DNA of 64,000 nt from Oryza sativa Japonica Group (taxonomy: Eukaryota > Streptophyta > Magnoliopsida > Poales > Poaceae). Numbering within the stretch: the first letter of the stretch is position 1; each line of letters starts with the position of its first letter. The notes under the pieces are model-generated. The model saw nothing but the letters and a program-made list of their open reading frames with translations. It did no database searches and had not been told where the DNA came from. The position numbers and the translations under genes are program-made. Location of the stretch: positions 36,733,001 to 36,797,000 of the forward strand of contig NC_089037.1 of NCBI RefSeq assembly GCF_034140825.1, given 5' to 3'. Shown here one piece after another: positions 35,676 through 47,160 of this stretch.

Positions 35676-35682
35676 TATATAA
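35676..35682 (+). promoter_or_regulatory. TATA box of aspartate kinase
   Basis: TATATAA in a C-rich context, 116 bp before the ATG; the expected start is near 35710 in the CT-rich leader. Confidence 0.65.
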
Positions 35683-35797
35683 CCCCCTCCTCCCCACTCC
35701 AACCTCCAACCACCCCCTTCGCCTCGCCGCCACCTCCGCTTCGATCCTTGGAAGAGGTGAGGAGAGGAGAGATCTAGAAGCTTCGGTCGGTGCTGAC

Positions 35798-38700
35798 ATG
35801 GCGGTGGCGCTCCGGTTCGCGGCCGTCGCGCGGGACTCGCCGGCGGCCGCCGCTCCCCCCAGGGTGGGGAGGGAGCAGCAGTATCTCGCGTGCGCGGCGG
35901 CGGCGAGGCCGGGAGGGAGGTGTTCGAGGAGGAGGGGATTGGTGGTGCGGTGCCAGAGCGGGGCGGCGGCGGTTGTCCTCAACAAGGACGACGCGGCGTC
36001 GGTGGCCGCCGCCGCCGCCTCCTCCGCGACGGGGTTCACCGTCGCCATGAAGTTCGGCGGGTCGTCGGTGGCGTCGGCGGAGCGGATGCGGGAGGTGGCC
36101 GATCTCATACTCAGCTTCCCCGAGGAGACTCCCGTTGTTGTTCTCTCCGCCATGGGGAAGACCACCAATAACCTCCTCCTGGTAACCATTTCTAGCTCTC
36201 GCTGTGATTGTGAAACTGAAATGTATGGATTTTTCTACCGCCATTCTGTGCTTAACTGTGAGTGGTTGATTGGTTGTTCAGGCCGGAGAGAAGGCTGTCA
36301 GCTGCGGCGCCCCGAAGGCGTCTGAAATTCCCGAGCTCGCAGTTATCAAGGAGCTCCATGTTAGGTGCGTTTCGTTTTTCATTTTTCGTCATTTCAGGTT
36401 AGTTTCGGAGCATTCACTCCTGATTATTCAATTTTTCTTGCTTTGCTCAGGACTATTGATGAGCTTGGATTGGATAGATCGATTGTTTCAGGTATTGTCC
36501 AGTGCTTCTTTCACAAAATCCCCCCCCCCTCCCCCCAACCAACCAACACACACACAAAAATCACTGGAAGCTTAGTCTGTCTGAAGCTTCCCATTTTCCT
36601 TTGGTTGGCAAAAACCTACACTGCAAAATGTATATTCCAATCTTGTTGATGCATTGATTTCCATCTTTTGGCACATGTATAGTCGTCAAAATATTGCGAT
36701 TTCACAGTCCTGGTTGGTGTAAGGTTTAGAAGACCTTATTATTTTAAAGGCCATAAGATGGTCTATCAAAACTACAGGTAATTCAGATTAGGGCATTGTC
36801 ATCCACTAAACCACATATCTGTTTTTATTCAGTATAAACTAAAGACCACCCTCTGATGGGATTTTTTTTTTAGCTACACAAACAGTCCTCATTACTATAC
36901 GAAGAAATTTGATTTCAGAAGTTAGACAATATTTGTGGTTGAGGATTGTCAATAAACACAAGAACACCAATTTTCCTTTAATGTTGTATGGTGGTGACAA
37001 GACTTGAGGTCGTTATCATGCATTTTATGTCATTTTCAGCAGAGTACCTTTCTATTCTGTATGCAACAAGGTGATCTTGTGTATCCTATAGCTTAGTGCC
37101 TCCACCCTAGTTGGTTTAACTAAAGTAGCGGTTTCTAAAGTAATGTTCATACTTATTCTAACAATGCTTTGAATTCATACAATGGACACATAATCATCGA
37201 GCAGTCTTAAAGTAGATGAGGCAGCAATTGACATGGCAAGTGCAGGTGATATACATCACAAGGAAGAAAACACATTGTAATGTTTGTTTTGTTCCAGTTT
37301 CTACATACAACAACCAAATAATTTAAATGCAGCAAGTATGGAAAATAAACTCCAATTACCCTATTTAGAATCCCCAATCTAATGACAATGAAATGGAACA
37401 TGTGGCTTCTCTCATGATCTAAACCTGTCAGGTTTCTCTACTTGTTTTATAGCCCACCATGTTTTAAACATGAAAGATTTTAGACAGCTGAAACATGGTA
37501 TGCTGCATCCTTAGTTATAAATCATAATACCATTTTAAACTTTCACCAATCATTCTTCAGCATATTATCCATTGGTCATCAATTTATTTTTGGTCAATGT
37601 AGCATTTCTCGTCCCTTTTGTCTTTAATGGAAGTACTTTCTTTAGCACTGTACCATCTATAAAAGCACTGTATTTATCACTGTTAATATCAACAGGTTTA
37701 TTGGAAGAATTGGAACAACTTCTTAAGGGTGTTGCTATGATGAAAGAACTAACTCCTAGGACACGGGATTACCTTGTTTCCTTCGGTGAATGCATGTCTA
37801 CAAGAATATTTGCTGCATATTTGAATAAACTTGGGAAAAAGGCTCGGCAGGTACATGCTTCTAGTAAATGTGTTGGTGCAGTAGTTTAATTGAAGGCTTG
37901 TTGAGTGCTTTGTTTCAATTTAGCTTCTAGATCCTTTTCATGATAATATAATTCAAATATTCTATCTAAAAAAGCAACATCTGGACCTGTGAAAAAAATG
38001 AGAGAATATTACTACCGTAGCAAATTGACTAGGTTATAGGAATAAGGTAATTTGGGGGACTTCATTACATTTATCCCTTGCTCATTTGATTTATAGAGAT
38101 TGTACATGGTTATTGCTAGTGCAATAGCACAAACTAAGAAATTTCTTTCCTTATCAATAGAGCTGATCACTTTCCTTTAAACTGCCAACTGAAACCTGCT
38201 AAGAAAAAATGGCGTGCGATCAGTTTATTTATAAAATATACATGAGTAATCCACTAAAACATAGTTCTTTTCATTTTTTCTTGTTTCATAGTTCTTTTCA
38301 TTTTTTCTTGTTTCCTTTTAATTTCTCATATTCATTTCACCATAGGAACAATGCTGGTGTTCCATAGTAAGTTGATCTTATTGTGCTTCTATATGTGTGT
38401 AGTCTTTTTTAATGGATTGTTATTATAATGAGTATATTTTAATTGTTATTTGGTACCTTTTTGTTCCATCAACACCTAAAAGTTCCTAAGCATGCAGCGT
38501 TTACATGAAGTTTCAGTGCGAGCAGTTATTGGTATATGATGGTGGTCCAGGTTTTAGCTTGACGCTGTCTCAACTAAATTTTGCTTGATTGCAGTATGAT
38601 GCATTTGATATTGGCTTTATAACTACTGATGATTTCACAAATGCGGACATTCTTGAAGCGACATATCCTGCTGTTGCAAAGAGGTTACAGGGTGATTGGA

Positions 38701-40878
38701 TTGACGACCCTGCTATTCCTATAGTTACTGGTTTCCTTGGAAAAGTATGCATTTTCCCATTACTCATGTTTAAGGCCATCGCGCCTATTCTTTTGCATTT
38801 ATGATGCTGCACTTGAATTAGATTTGTTATATTTGTGTTTATGATAATGCACATCAAATTGCAGGGATGGAAATCATGTGCTGTCACCACTTTAGGCAGA
38901 GGTGGCAGCGACTTGACTGCTACCACCATTGGCAAAGCGTTGGGATTAAGAGAGATCCAGGTTTGTGTTCCTAAGTTTGTGATAATTACCTGTTGAAAAT
39001 CCACTTGCTCCCAGAACTCATTCAACACCTTTAAGCTTCTATGTGTAAACACATTTTCTTAGATCATTCCTTCAGTTTTGTGTTCGTTCTGGTTCTGCAA
39101 TTGAGGAAGTTGGTTAGATGTTTAACCATATCAGCTGAAAACTACAGATATGCTTTGTGGTGTCTCTGAGGTTTTACCGGCTGTTATAACTCTTTTTCTT
39201 TTTAAATCTCTAACAGGTATGGAAGGATGTTGATGGTGTGTTGACATGTGATCCTAATATTTGTGCGAACGCGATACCTGTACCCTACTTGACTTTTGAG
39301 GAGGCAGCTGAACTTGCCTACTTTGGTGCACAGGTATTGTAGAGCTTATTACCATGTGTTGATACAATTATTTGACACTCTCACGGTGATTGAGATAGCA
39401 TGGTCAACTACTGTTGCCCTAACAGAAATACGTTTGCCAATTGTTAGGTTTTGCATCCCCAATCAATGAGACCAGCCAAAGAAGGTGATATACCAGTTAG
39501 AGTTAAGAATTCATATAACCGTCGAGCACCTGGTACTGTTATTACTAAAACAAGAGATTTGAGCAAGGTTCGGCATATGAATAGATTTTGATACGTCTGT
39601 TTGTAAATACTTCTTGTTAATTTCTGATTTGTGTACATTATTTTTCAGAGTATATTAACCAGCATTGTATTGAAGTCAAACATTACTATGCTGGATATAG
39701 TGAGCACAAGGATGCTTGGCCAGTATGGTTTTCTGGCGAAGGTATTTTAATATGCTCATTGCTCTTCCTGTTTATTTTGTTGACTTATGCATATTAGTAA
39801 TTTGTTCATATTTTTATGCTCTTGTGCAGGTTTTCTCAATATTTGAAGATTTAGGTATCTCTGTTGATTGTGTGGCTACCAGTGAAGTCAGTATATCATT
39901 GACACTAGATCCATCAAAACTATGGTGTCGTGAATTGATCCAGCAGGTGAGTTTGAGACAGATCACGTTTCGATATACATGTGTGATGTGTCAAACATTG
40001 GGTTTGGGGGTATGAATAAAATATTGTACAAAAGCCTGAAGTTTGAATTGCTTGCGAATAGCTGAATGTGTTTCATTTTTAGTTTTCTTTGGCTTTGATG
40101 AATATAGATACTTGGAACAGTAGATAGCCCACATCTAGAAACCTGTTAGGGCAATTTAAACTTAAAAAGAACAGATAATGGATTCAAGTTGTTCTGCAGG
40201 ATTAGCACTTTGCTGATACATCCTGAAAATACGTACTGCACCAGCTGTTCTCTTAATTCAATATTCATTTGTTTTCTTGGGATGATGTGGCAGGAACTTG
40301 ATCATGTAGTTGAAGAACTTGAAAAAATTGCAGTTGTTCATCTACTGCAGCACAGGTCTATCATCTCACTGATAGGGAATGTACAGAGATCGTCATTGAT
40401 TCTTGAGAAGGTTATTATCTCTTAGCCACCGAAAACTCTGGTTGGACATATTGTTGATGAACACGATTACTTGCAATCCTGTATGCTAGGGTGTACTTTT
40501 ATTTTTGCAGGGCATTGACTGGTTTGTTTTTTGCATCTAATCATTTACATTTGTTGCTGTACGCCAGGCTTTCAATGTTCTACGGAGAAATGGCGTTAAC
40601 GTCCAGATGATCTCACAAGGGGCATCCAAGGTATCCATCTCTCCTCCCCAGATGAACGAAATTCTTTTGTGCAAATGACCAAAGGGTGTATGACAATACT
40701 CACTGTGCGTGATCAGGTGAACATTTCATTGGTGGTCCATGATAGCGAGGCGAAACAGTGTATACAGGCCCTTCATTCAGCATTCTTTGAGAACGGTTTC
40801 TTGTCAGAAGTTGAGGAAGAGGATCTTCAACACAATGGCTCTCCTGTGAGCCCAAATGGTGTCATTTACGGAAACTAG
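35798..40878 (+). CDS. AK: Plastid aspartate kinase (monofunctional, lysine-sensitive type)
   Basis: Thirteen exons: 35798-36181, 36282-36364, 36451-36491, 37696-37850, 38595-38744, 38865-38960, 39217-39333, 39448-39567, 39649-39741, 39830-39946, 40294-40410, 40568-40630, 40717-40878. All junctions are GT-AG and in phase, giving 565 residues. Residues 1-80 are an Ala/Arg-rich chloroplast transit peptide. The kinase core has [68 protein letters not shown] and YFGAQVLHP. Two C-terminal ACT domains follow (from [20 protein letters not shown] and from [16 protein letters not shown]), the sites of lysine feedback in this enzyme class. No homoserine dehydrogenase domain follows, so this is the monofunctional form. 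It makes aspartyl-phosphate, the first step to lysine, threonine, methionine and isoleucine. Confidence 0.96.
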
Positions 40879-41640
40879 TCGACTTAGCATTTCCTGCTAT
40901 TGTTGTATCTTTGGAATTTGGATAGGTTTAAAGGTGATTCAGGCATATAGTCATTTAGGCCACCTAGGTGAAATGGTGAATTCCCTGGTGTTGTAAGAGC
41001 CCTACAAGGAGCACCCTGTGTTAATGATAATCACGCATAGCAGGCTCACTTATAATGTTAAGTTTGCTGCAATACCAGCGGTGCGATCGTAAATAACATT
41101 GTTTGTTATCTTTTGGAATAAAGAATGATCCGGTGTTGAAACAATTCCCTGAAAAAAACATTGATATCAAGTTTAAAAACCCTATCACAGTTGCGGAAGC
41201 ACCAGTGATGTGATAGTTGTATTTGTATGGTTTCACTTACTAAGGTTTAAACGCTAGTGATCATAAATATCACGCATATAATCATAAATATTCCACGCAG
41301 ACAAATATAGTCTCAATATAGGATTTTAGTGAGTCTAGGTTGTGCATTCTACCGTTAGTGGGCCAAATTATAAAAGTTCACCGGAGGTCCCATCAACTTA
41401 ACAGCGAGCAGTAAATTTTGAATTTTCAATTTTCAATTTAGAGTTGATTTTGGATTTTTTTATTGAAGTTTATTTTTTTAGCATTTGTTTTTAGATCACT
41501 ATGAAGACGTGTATAAAAATTTTATTTATAAATCATATTTCGTTTGTAAATACGATCGAGGCCGTATCTTTGAGAGTTTGAGTTATTTTAGAGACTGATT
41601 GTGCGTCTATGTGTTAAAAGCGAGGCTGAGATGCCACGTG
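40879..41640. other. Downstream region of aspartate kinase
   Basis: Contains the kinase 3' UTR (to roughly 41100), then AT-rich DNA. The part at 41350-41600 (AAAGTTCACCGGAGGTCCC, then TTTAGATCACTATGAAGACG) resembles a diverged dispersed repeat, but I see no ends. No gene was recognised. Confidence 0.45.
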
Positions 41641-41759
41641 TGAGTACTAAAACGCGAGAGTTCTACTAGTCGAGTCGAGTCGAGCGGCAGCGCAGCGCCT
41701 CCGCCTCGGCAAGTCGGCGACGGTTGCCTGGCTGTTCCGCCTCCACCGCGAGAGGCTAC

Positions 41760-42330
41760 GTCGGCGTCGCTCCGCGCCACCACCAACTCGCGAGGCCGCG
41801 ACGCCGTCGTCCCGCTCCCGAGCTCGCTCCGCAAGTACGGCGACGACGCCCGTGGCGCGCCGACTTCCATCTCCGGCCGCCAACTCGCGAGGCCGCGACG
41901 CCGTCGTCCCGCTCCCGAGCTCGCTCCGCAAGTACGGCGACGACGCCCGTGGCGCGCCGACTTCCATCTCCGGCCACCGCCAACTCGCGAGGCCGCGACG
42001 CCGTCGTCCCGCTCCCGAGCTCGCTCCGCAAGTACGGCGACGACGCCCGTGGCGCGCCGACTTCCATCTCCGGCCACCGCCAACTCGCGAGGCCGCGACG
42101 CCGTCGTCCCGCTCCCGAGCTCGCTCCGCAAGTACGGCGACGACGCCCGTGGCGCGCCGACTTCCATCTCCGGCCACCACCAACTCGCGAGGCCGCGACG
42201 CCGTCGTCCCGCTCCCGAGCTCGCTCCGCAAGTACGGCGACGACGCCCGTGGCGCGCCGACTTCCATCTCCGGCCACCACCAACTCGCGAGGCCGCGACG
42301 CCGTCGTCCCGCTCCCGCGTGCTCTCCTCC
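41760..42330. repeat. GC-rich 100-bp minisatellite
   Basis: The motif CGAGGCCGCGACGCCGTCG begins at 41791, 41888, 41988, 42088, 42188 and 42288: one 97-bp and four exact 100-bp steps, with almost no sequence difference between units. The last unit breaks off near 42320. The array sits in a likely 5' exon: a TCGAGTCGAGTCGAG leader before it and a CTG/GTGCGT donor-like site at 42353/42354 after it. There is no ATG on the + strand within the array, so it is probably untranslated in the + direction. Confidence 0.9.
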
Positions 42331-42353
42331 GCAAGTCGGCGACGACGCCCCTG

Positions 42354-44664
42354 GTGCGTACCTCTCCTCTCCTCTCCGCCTCCTCTCTGACCGCTCCTCC
42401 GCCTTCACAGCCCGCCGACGAGCGCCCTCCGCCGTGGCGCCGCCCCTCCCTCTCCTCTCCGATTCTTCGATCGTGTTTTGGTGTTCGGCTGTTGGTTGAG
42501 AATTTCTGTGTACCTCGAAAAAAAAATTCGGCTCGCTTGGTTGAGCATTTTGGAATTTGCTGCTACTCATTTGATTGTTTCCTGTCCGATGATGCTATGG
42601 TTTTGTTCGTGCTACTCTCTCCGTTGTTGTTTTTTTTTTTTGTGTGTGTGTGTGTGTTTCTTCGTGGTTTTCCCCTTCGTTGATGCTAGGGTCGTTCGTG
42701 GTACTCATCTCCGTCGATTTTGCGTTTTTTTGGTGCTCCGATGAGGCGATGATGCTAGCTAGATATTGTCGTGTGACGACTGCGAGTGCGAGCTGTCAGT
42801 TTTTCGATCGCGGTGTTCTTCTTCTTTTCGCAAATGGACTTGGTGCTTTTACTGAGCTATCTTGCTCGAACATATTTAATTTCGGAAGTCTTTGGATCGT
42901 TTCGTGGCAAGATTTTGGATGATTGCTGATCTTGTTGTTAGTTTTACGTTCCTGTCTCCACCACCTCTCCAAGGCGCTTCATGCGCGTACATCGTCTTCT
43001 GGCTTCTCTTCCGTTCGTGCTCCGCCTCCGCCCAAAAACCGCCGTGGCCTTGGTTCACAGTTTGCAAGCCGCGGCGAGTGCCGACGCTGACGCATCTTCT
43101 GCACTGCGACCAGCTACCCATTTGATTTTGTTGTTTGGTTGGTTTTTTCGATGAGTTCTCTTCGGTTTTGCGCTATGCACGCTCGCGATAGAATTCCGCC
43201 GAAAAGACACCATTCTTGGCTACTTGTGGTTTTCTGCGTCTCTCCCGTGCTCCATCGAACTCTTGGGTTGTTTTTCTTTTTTTAACCTATTCGTATTAAA
43301 GGAGAGGGAAACACTATACAACAGCCGTGAGGCTAGGAGCTTATAAAATTGAAAAAAAGAGAGAAACAGTACGTGGTTGGGGAGGGGGCGACCACTAGAG
43401 GAGTAGAGGGTGCGAAAAGATAAATTTCTTGATTACGGATTATTGATTGTGCTACCACGGGTATCTGGCAGTAGGGACTGGATTACCTTCGCTCCACTTG
43501 CGCGCCATAGCCATGTTTCGTCAATTGCCCGGTTAATGATTCCTTGCGGTGGCTCTTGGGTTGGTTTTTTGAGCTCTCGTGACCCAATTCCGTCGAGAAG
43601 ACGCTCAAGATGCCATGCTCGGCAACTAGTGATTTTCTGAGTTGTATTGCGCTCGATCGAGATGCCATCCTCGGCAACTTTTCTGTCGCTCTTGCGCTTG
43701 ATCAAACTCCGCAAGACAACGCCGGAGACGCCATCATCGGCAATAGTTAAGCTAGCCTATTGTTTGTTGGGCTTTGGGTTTTTTTTAGTGAAATATATGG
43801 CCGGCCCCTAAACTTGTGTGTTAGTGTCACTTAAATCCGTGAACTTGAAATTGCATGTTTAGGACCGTGAACTTGGTTTAATGTACCACCCCTTGTCCAA
43901 ATGTCATTTGACTGTGTTTGACCGCCAACGTGGCATGCCACGTAGGCAACACATTTGTTCTCAACCCCCTCCACATCACAACACGTCGCATATATCTCCT
44001 CGTAGCTATATAGTGACACCAGAATCCCAAAAAAAAAATCCTTAAATCATTCTTCCCTCTCATTCTTCTCCTTGCGTGTACAGAAAATGCACGCCCTATT
44101 AGCAATTGACATTGCTCTGCACTTCAAAATGATCTTATCCTTGCACAAGGGGCACTGCACCCAACCCCGCTGCACTGCGCTGCCTTCTGCCGCTAATCTC
44201 ACCGCCGAGGCCGCCACAGCCGCTACCTCTCGGCCTACTTCTGCTAACCTCACCGTAGAGACCCTAGTTAATTTAGAGATATTTTGGGGGATTTGGGTTG
44301 AAATGCACGGGTCAGGGCGAGTTATGTGTGAAGGTATATGTGGAGGGGTCGGGGGACTGAGTACAAAAATGTTGCCTATGTGGCATGCCACGTTGGTGGT
44401 CAAACGTGGTCAAAGAACGATTGAACTGGGGGTGGTACATTAAAACAAGTTTACAGCCCACAAGTTTAAGGACCGGCAATATATTTTACTCTTTTTGTTT
44501 GTACTCTCTTGTTTGTGAGATTTCATTGCATTTGTGATTTTTTTTTCAGTTTTTCTAATTAAATTTCCAAATCCAATGATTTCTTTTACGCTTTTATGAG
44601 ATTTCGTTGCATTTGTGTTTCTTTTTCAGTTTTTCTAATACATTTTCAAATATTTGATCCGTAG
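42354..44664 (+). other. Probable 5' UTR intron of the unknown membrane-protein gene
   Basis: It runs from a GTGCGT donor-like site to an AG acceptor (ccgtag at 44659-44664) 11 bp before the ATG at 44676. It is T-rich with a (TG)n run near 42641-42658 and contains the TIR element at 43787-44490. No other exon is supported. Confidence 0.4.
43787..44490. mobile_element. Non-autonomous TIR element, possibly Mutator-like
   Basis: The ends AGTGAAATATATGGCCGGCC and, on the other strand, AGTAAAATATATTGCCGGTC are inverted repeats extending over about 32 bp. Inner arms holding ACGTGGCATGCCACGT-type palindromes and GTTGCCTA / TAGGCAAC also pair. The 9-bp flanks (gtttttttt and ctttttgtt) could be a Mutator-type target duplication, but they are T-rich and not decisive. 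No transposase. Confidence 0.65.
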
Positions 44665-44675
44665 GCTAAAGCATA

Positions 44676-46039
44676 ATGTCGTCGACTCTTAACACCCTAA
44701 TAAGAACTTTCCTACGAGGGTTCTTTAGGGAAGTAAAAGAGGAAGTCAAAAACAACCCTGATATTGTTCGAGAGGTGTTTGAGAAGAAATTTCTGATGAG
44801 GGAAAGTTGCCACTGCCAAGCGCTGATGAGGCTCTTCAGCTGCCTGAGGAGGTTATTCAGCTGCCTCCCGAGGTGCTTGAGCGAATTTCTAATGTTCTTA
44901 AGGAAACCATCCAGACTACTCCGATGTCAGAGAACATTGAGCTTATTACTCCTTCAGAGATCACCACTCTTTTAGAGAGTACCCTGCTCACCACTCCTTT
45001 ACAAAGAACTTCATCAACACCAAATGACTGCAACACTATCATGCCTATATCTCTATCTGTGTACTCAAGTCAGCACATTCTTGGCTTGGTCAAAGAGATT
45101 ATGTCCGATGTAAAATTGAGACCCTATATCGTTGGAGCAGTCTGCGTTGTGGGAGTCATAGTAGCCTATATTCTTTACAAGAAAAGAACAGCTGCTCTCA
45201 ACAATAGAAATCCCAATGGAGGGGACGACATTGCTGATGATTTTTGGGGCAATTGGCATGATGGGAACCTGGAGATGTTTGATGATAGCAATGACCATGG
45301 TTCTTCAGACGATGAAGGAGCCATTCACGATATTGTTGCCATTCCTGGAGAAGGTTTTCAATTCAATATTATTGCTATTACTGGAGGAGGGTTCCAATTC
45401 CTTGTTGAGGTATTTGGCAGTGATTCTTCAAACGATGAAATTCAGAATGTTGCTATTCCTGGAAGAGGGTTCCAATTCCTTGTTCAGGTATTTATCCCTG
45501 AATTATTTTCATAATGAGTTTTCAGATCATGTACTGAATTAATCATTTGGAGTTAGTGCTATTTCTGGCTTCGTGAAAGTATAGCCCTCTGTCCATGCTT
45601 ATTACTATCTTAATTAATATCTTTAAAATTACATTGCTTTTACTCTCAGGTTGCCATACAGTCATTAATATCTTTAAAATTGCATTGCTTTTACTCTCAG
45701 GTTGCCATACCAGTCGCCCCCACATTCAAGGTGTTCATGGCATTGACAAAGTTTGAAGGGTTCACTGCACCCCCTTACAGCCCTAACAATAGCAAGAACC
45801 TTCCCCTAACAGCAGCCCTCCTCAAGTTTATTGATGCGGTGAATCAAGGCTCCTTAGTGCCATCAGTAGTCTTCCTCAAGTTTATTGATGCGGTGAATCA
45901 AGGCTCCTTAAAGCCATCAGTAGTCTTCCCCAGTTCTCAAATTTCTGGATTCAATAGATCAAGGCTCCTTACCACCAGTACCAGTCATCCTGCAGTGCAT
46001 GAATCCAATGGATCAAGGCTCCTTTCACTCAGTGCTTAG
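44676..46039 (+). CDS. Unrecognised single-pass membrane protein with internal repeats; apparent frameshift
   Basis: Two exons: 44676-45487 and 45701-46039 (TAG). The first 36 codons (MSSTLNTLIRTFLRGFFREV onward) are in one frame. From about 44783 the protein-like reading continues in another frame as EEISDEGKLPLPSADEAL, so one base appears gained or lost near 44780. The intact frame can start at ATG 44924 and gives 300 residues. Visible parts: a Leu/Pro/Glu repeat zone (ALQLPEEVIQLPPEVLERIS), Thr-rich ITTLLESTLLTTP, a membrane segment PYIVGAVCVVGVIVAYILYKKR, an acidic DDIADDFWGNW region, three AIPGxGFQF-like repeats, and a C-terminal tandem LLKFIDAVNQGSL repeat (54-bp duplication, 45819-45928). 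The intron has two alternative acceptors 51 bp apart. I do not recognise the family. A young or decaying lineage-specific gene and an assembly error are both possible. Confidence 0.6.
45607..45711 (+). repeat. Duplicated 3' splice acceptor (51-bp tandem)
   Basis: The segment ATTAATATCTTTAAAATT... through CTCAG/GTTGCCATA occurs twice, putting acceptors at 45649 and 45700. The shift is 51 bp (17 codons) and the stretch between is open, so either acceptor keeps the frame. Confidence 0.8.
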
Positions 46040-46530
46040 ACCCCAGAAGCTGCGGCATGCAGGATATATATAGCTAGGACCCGACCTATTTGTCATTCAA
46101 AGGAGAGGAAATGTAGCATAGATAGATAGCATTGTTGGTTCGAGAGTTCATACATATTTGCCGATACTTGCTGATTTGAGTGAAAGGACGAGTGAGAGAT
46201 TTGAAGATGGGCTTCAGGTAACTGCCGAGAAACAATCTGGCTTGTCTAGTTTCGATTTGATGAAAACTTCTGTTCCTAGCATTCCTTCGTTTAACCCAAA
46301 TCATGTCAATATCACTTGCATGTTATTGCATTAACCTGCTGGTAGTTTTTGACCGAGGTGACTGTTGATAATGCTGGTGCTGTGGTGTTTCCAAGCTATT
46401 GCCTGCTCCTTAATTTGCATCTTCACAGTACGCGTTGACACTCAAATGCGTACCATATTTTTTCATGTTGGGGGTGTTGCGAATTTTGTGACATGGAATC
46501 TTCTTTGGTAGATAATTGGCAGCTAGATTA
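46040..46530. other. 3' flank of the unknown gene
   Basis: Probable 3' UTR followed by unique DNA; no other gene was seen. Confidence 0.45.
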
Positions 46531-46938
46531 GGCCCTGTTTAGTTTGCGAAAAAAAAATTTAGTGCTACATTATATGTTTGACCGGATGTCGGAAAGTATT
46601 ATCGGACACGAATAAAAAAACTAATTTCATAACTCGTCTAAAAATCGCGAGACGAATCTTTTGAGCCTAATTAATACTCCCTCTGTCTCAAAATATAAGC
46701 ATTTTATTCATAGTTAAAAATGATTACATTTTGAGACGGAGGGAGTATGTCATTAGCACATATGGGTTACTGTAAAACTTATGGTTAATCATGAACTAAT
46801 TAGGCACAAAAGATTCGTCTCGTGATTTCCCCCCTAACTGTGTAATTATTTTTTTAATTTATATTTAATGCTTCGTACATGTGTCTAAATATTCGATTTG
46901 ATGTTTTTAGGAGAAAAAATTAGGAACTAAACCAGGCC
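46531..46938. mobile_element. Tourist-like MITE with nested Stowaway
   Basis: The ends GGCCCTGTTTAGTTTG and AACTAAACCAGGCC have TTA on both sides (46528-46530, 46939-46941). The internal palindrome CGCGAGACGAATCTTTTGAG / AAAGATTCGTCTCGTG is interrupted by a 69-bp Stowaway-like insert at 46677-46745. Confidence 0.85.
46677..46745. mobile_element. Stowaway-like MITE nested in a Tourist-like MITE
   Basis: CTCCCTCTGTCTCAAAAT and ATTTTGAGACGGAGGGAG are inverted ends; TA on both sides. At 69 bp it is almost only terminal repeats. It must be younger than its host element. Confidence 0.85.
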
Positions 46939-47083
46939 TTAGTTCTCTGCTTTTGCCCATGGAGTGCAGGGATCGATATTCACTCATAGTCGAATTTGTC
47001 CTGAATAGAAGTCTAATCTGCAAGTATAATGTGAGCTTGCCTTTTGAACGTGTCGAGATCTAGTCACTAATTTTCGTATTGGT

Positions 47084-47160
47084 TACGTGGTTACGCTCAG
47101 CATCAAATTTTAACTTTTCAATGGGACAATTTATTTTCATGAATTTTGTAGCATTTGTCC
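47084..47160. repeat. Direct repeat left of the LINE fragment
   Basis: TACGTGGTTACGCTCA...AATGGGACAATTTATTTTC...GCATTTGTC. Repeated at 48103-48170, with a 9-10 bp gap there and one base change. It lies immediately before the LINE-derived sequence. Confidence 0.85.

Noticed and set aside
35316-35777. Frames of 100-140 codons before the aspartate kinase start
   Set aside because: They overlap the promoter and CT-rich leader and have no domain; the kinase ATG at 35798 with its transit peptide explains the coding signal.
41607-42683. Long open frames through the 100-bp array on both strands (up to 319 codons)
   Set aside because: They exist because the GC-rich repeat unit lacks stops in every frame. 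There is no ATG on the + strand inside the array, no domain and no frame preference.
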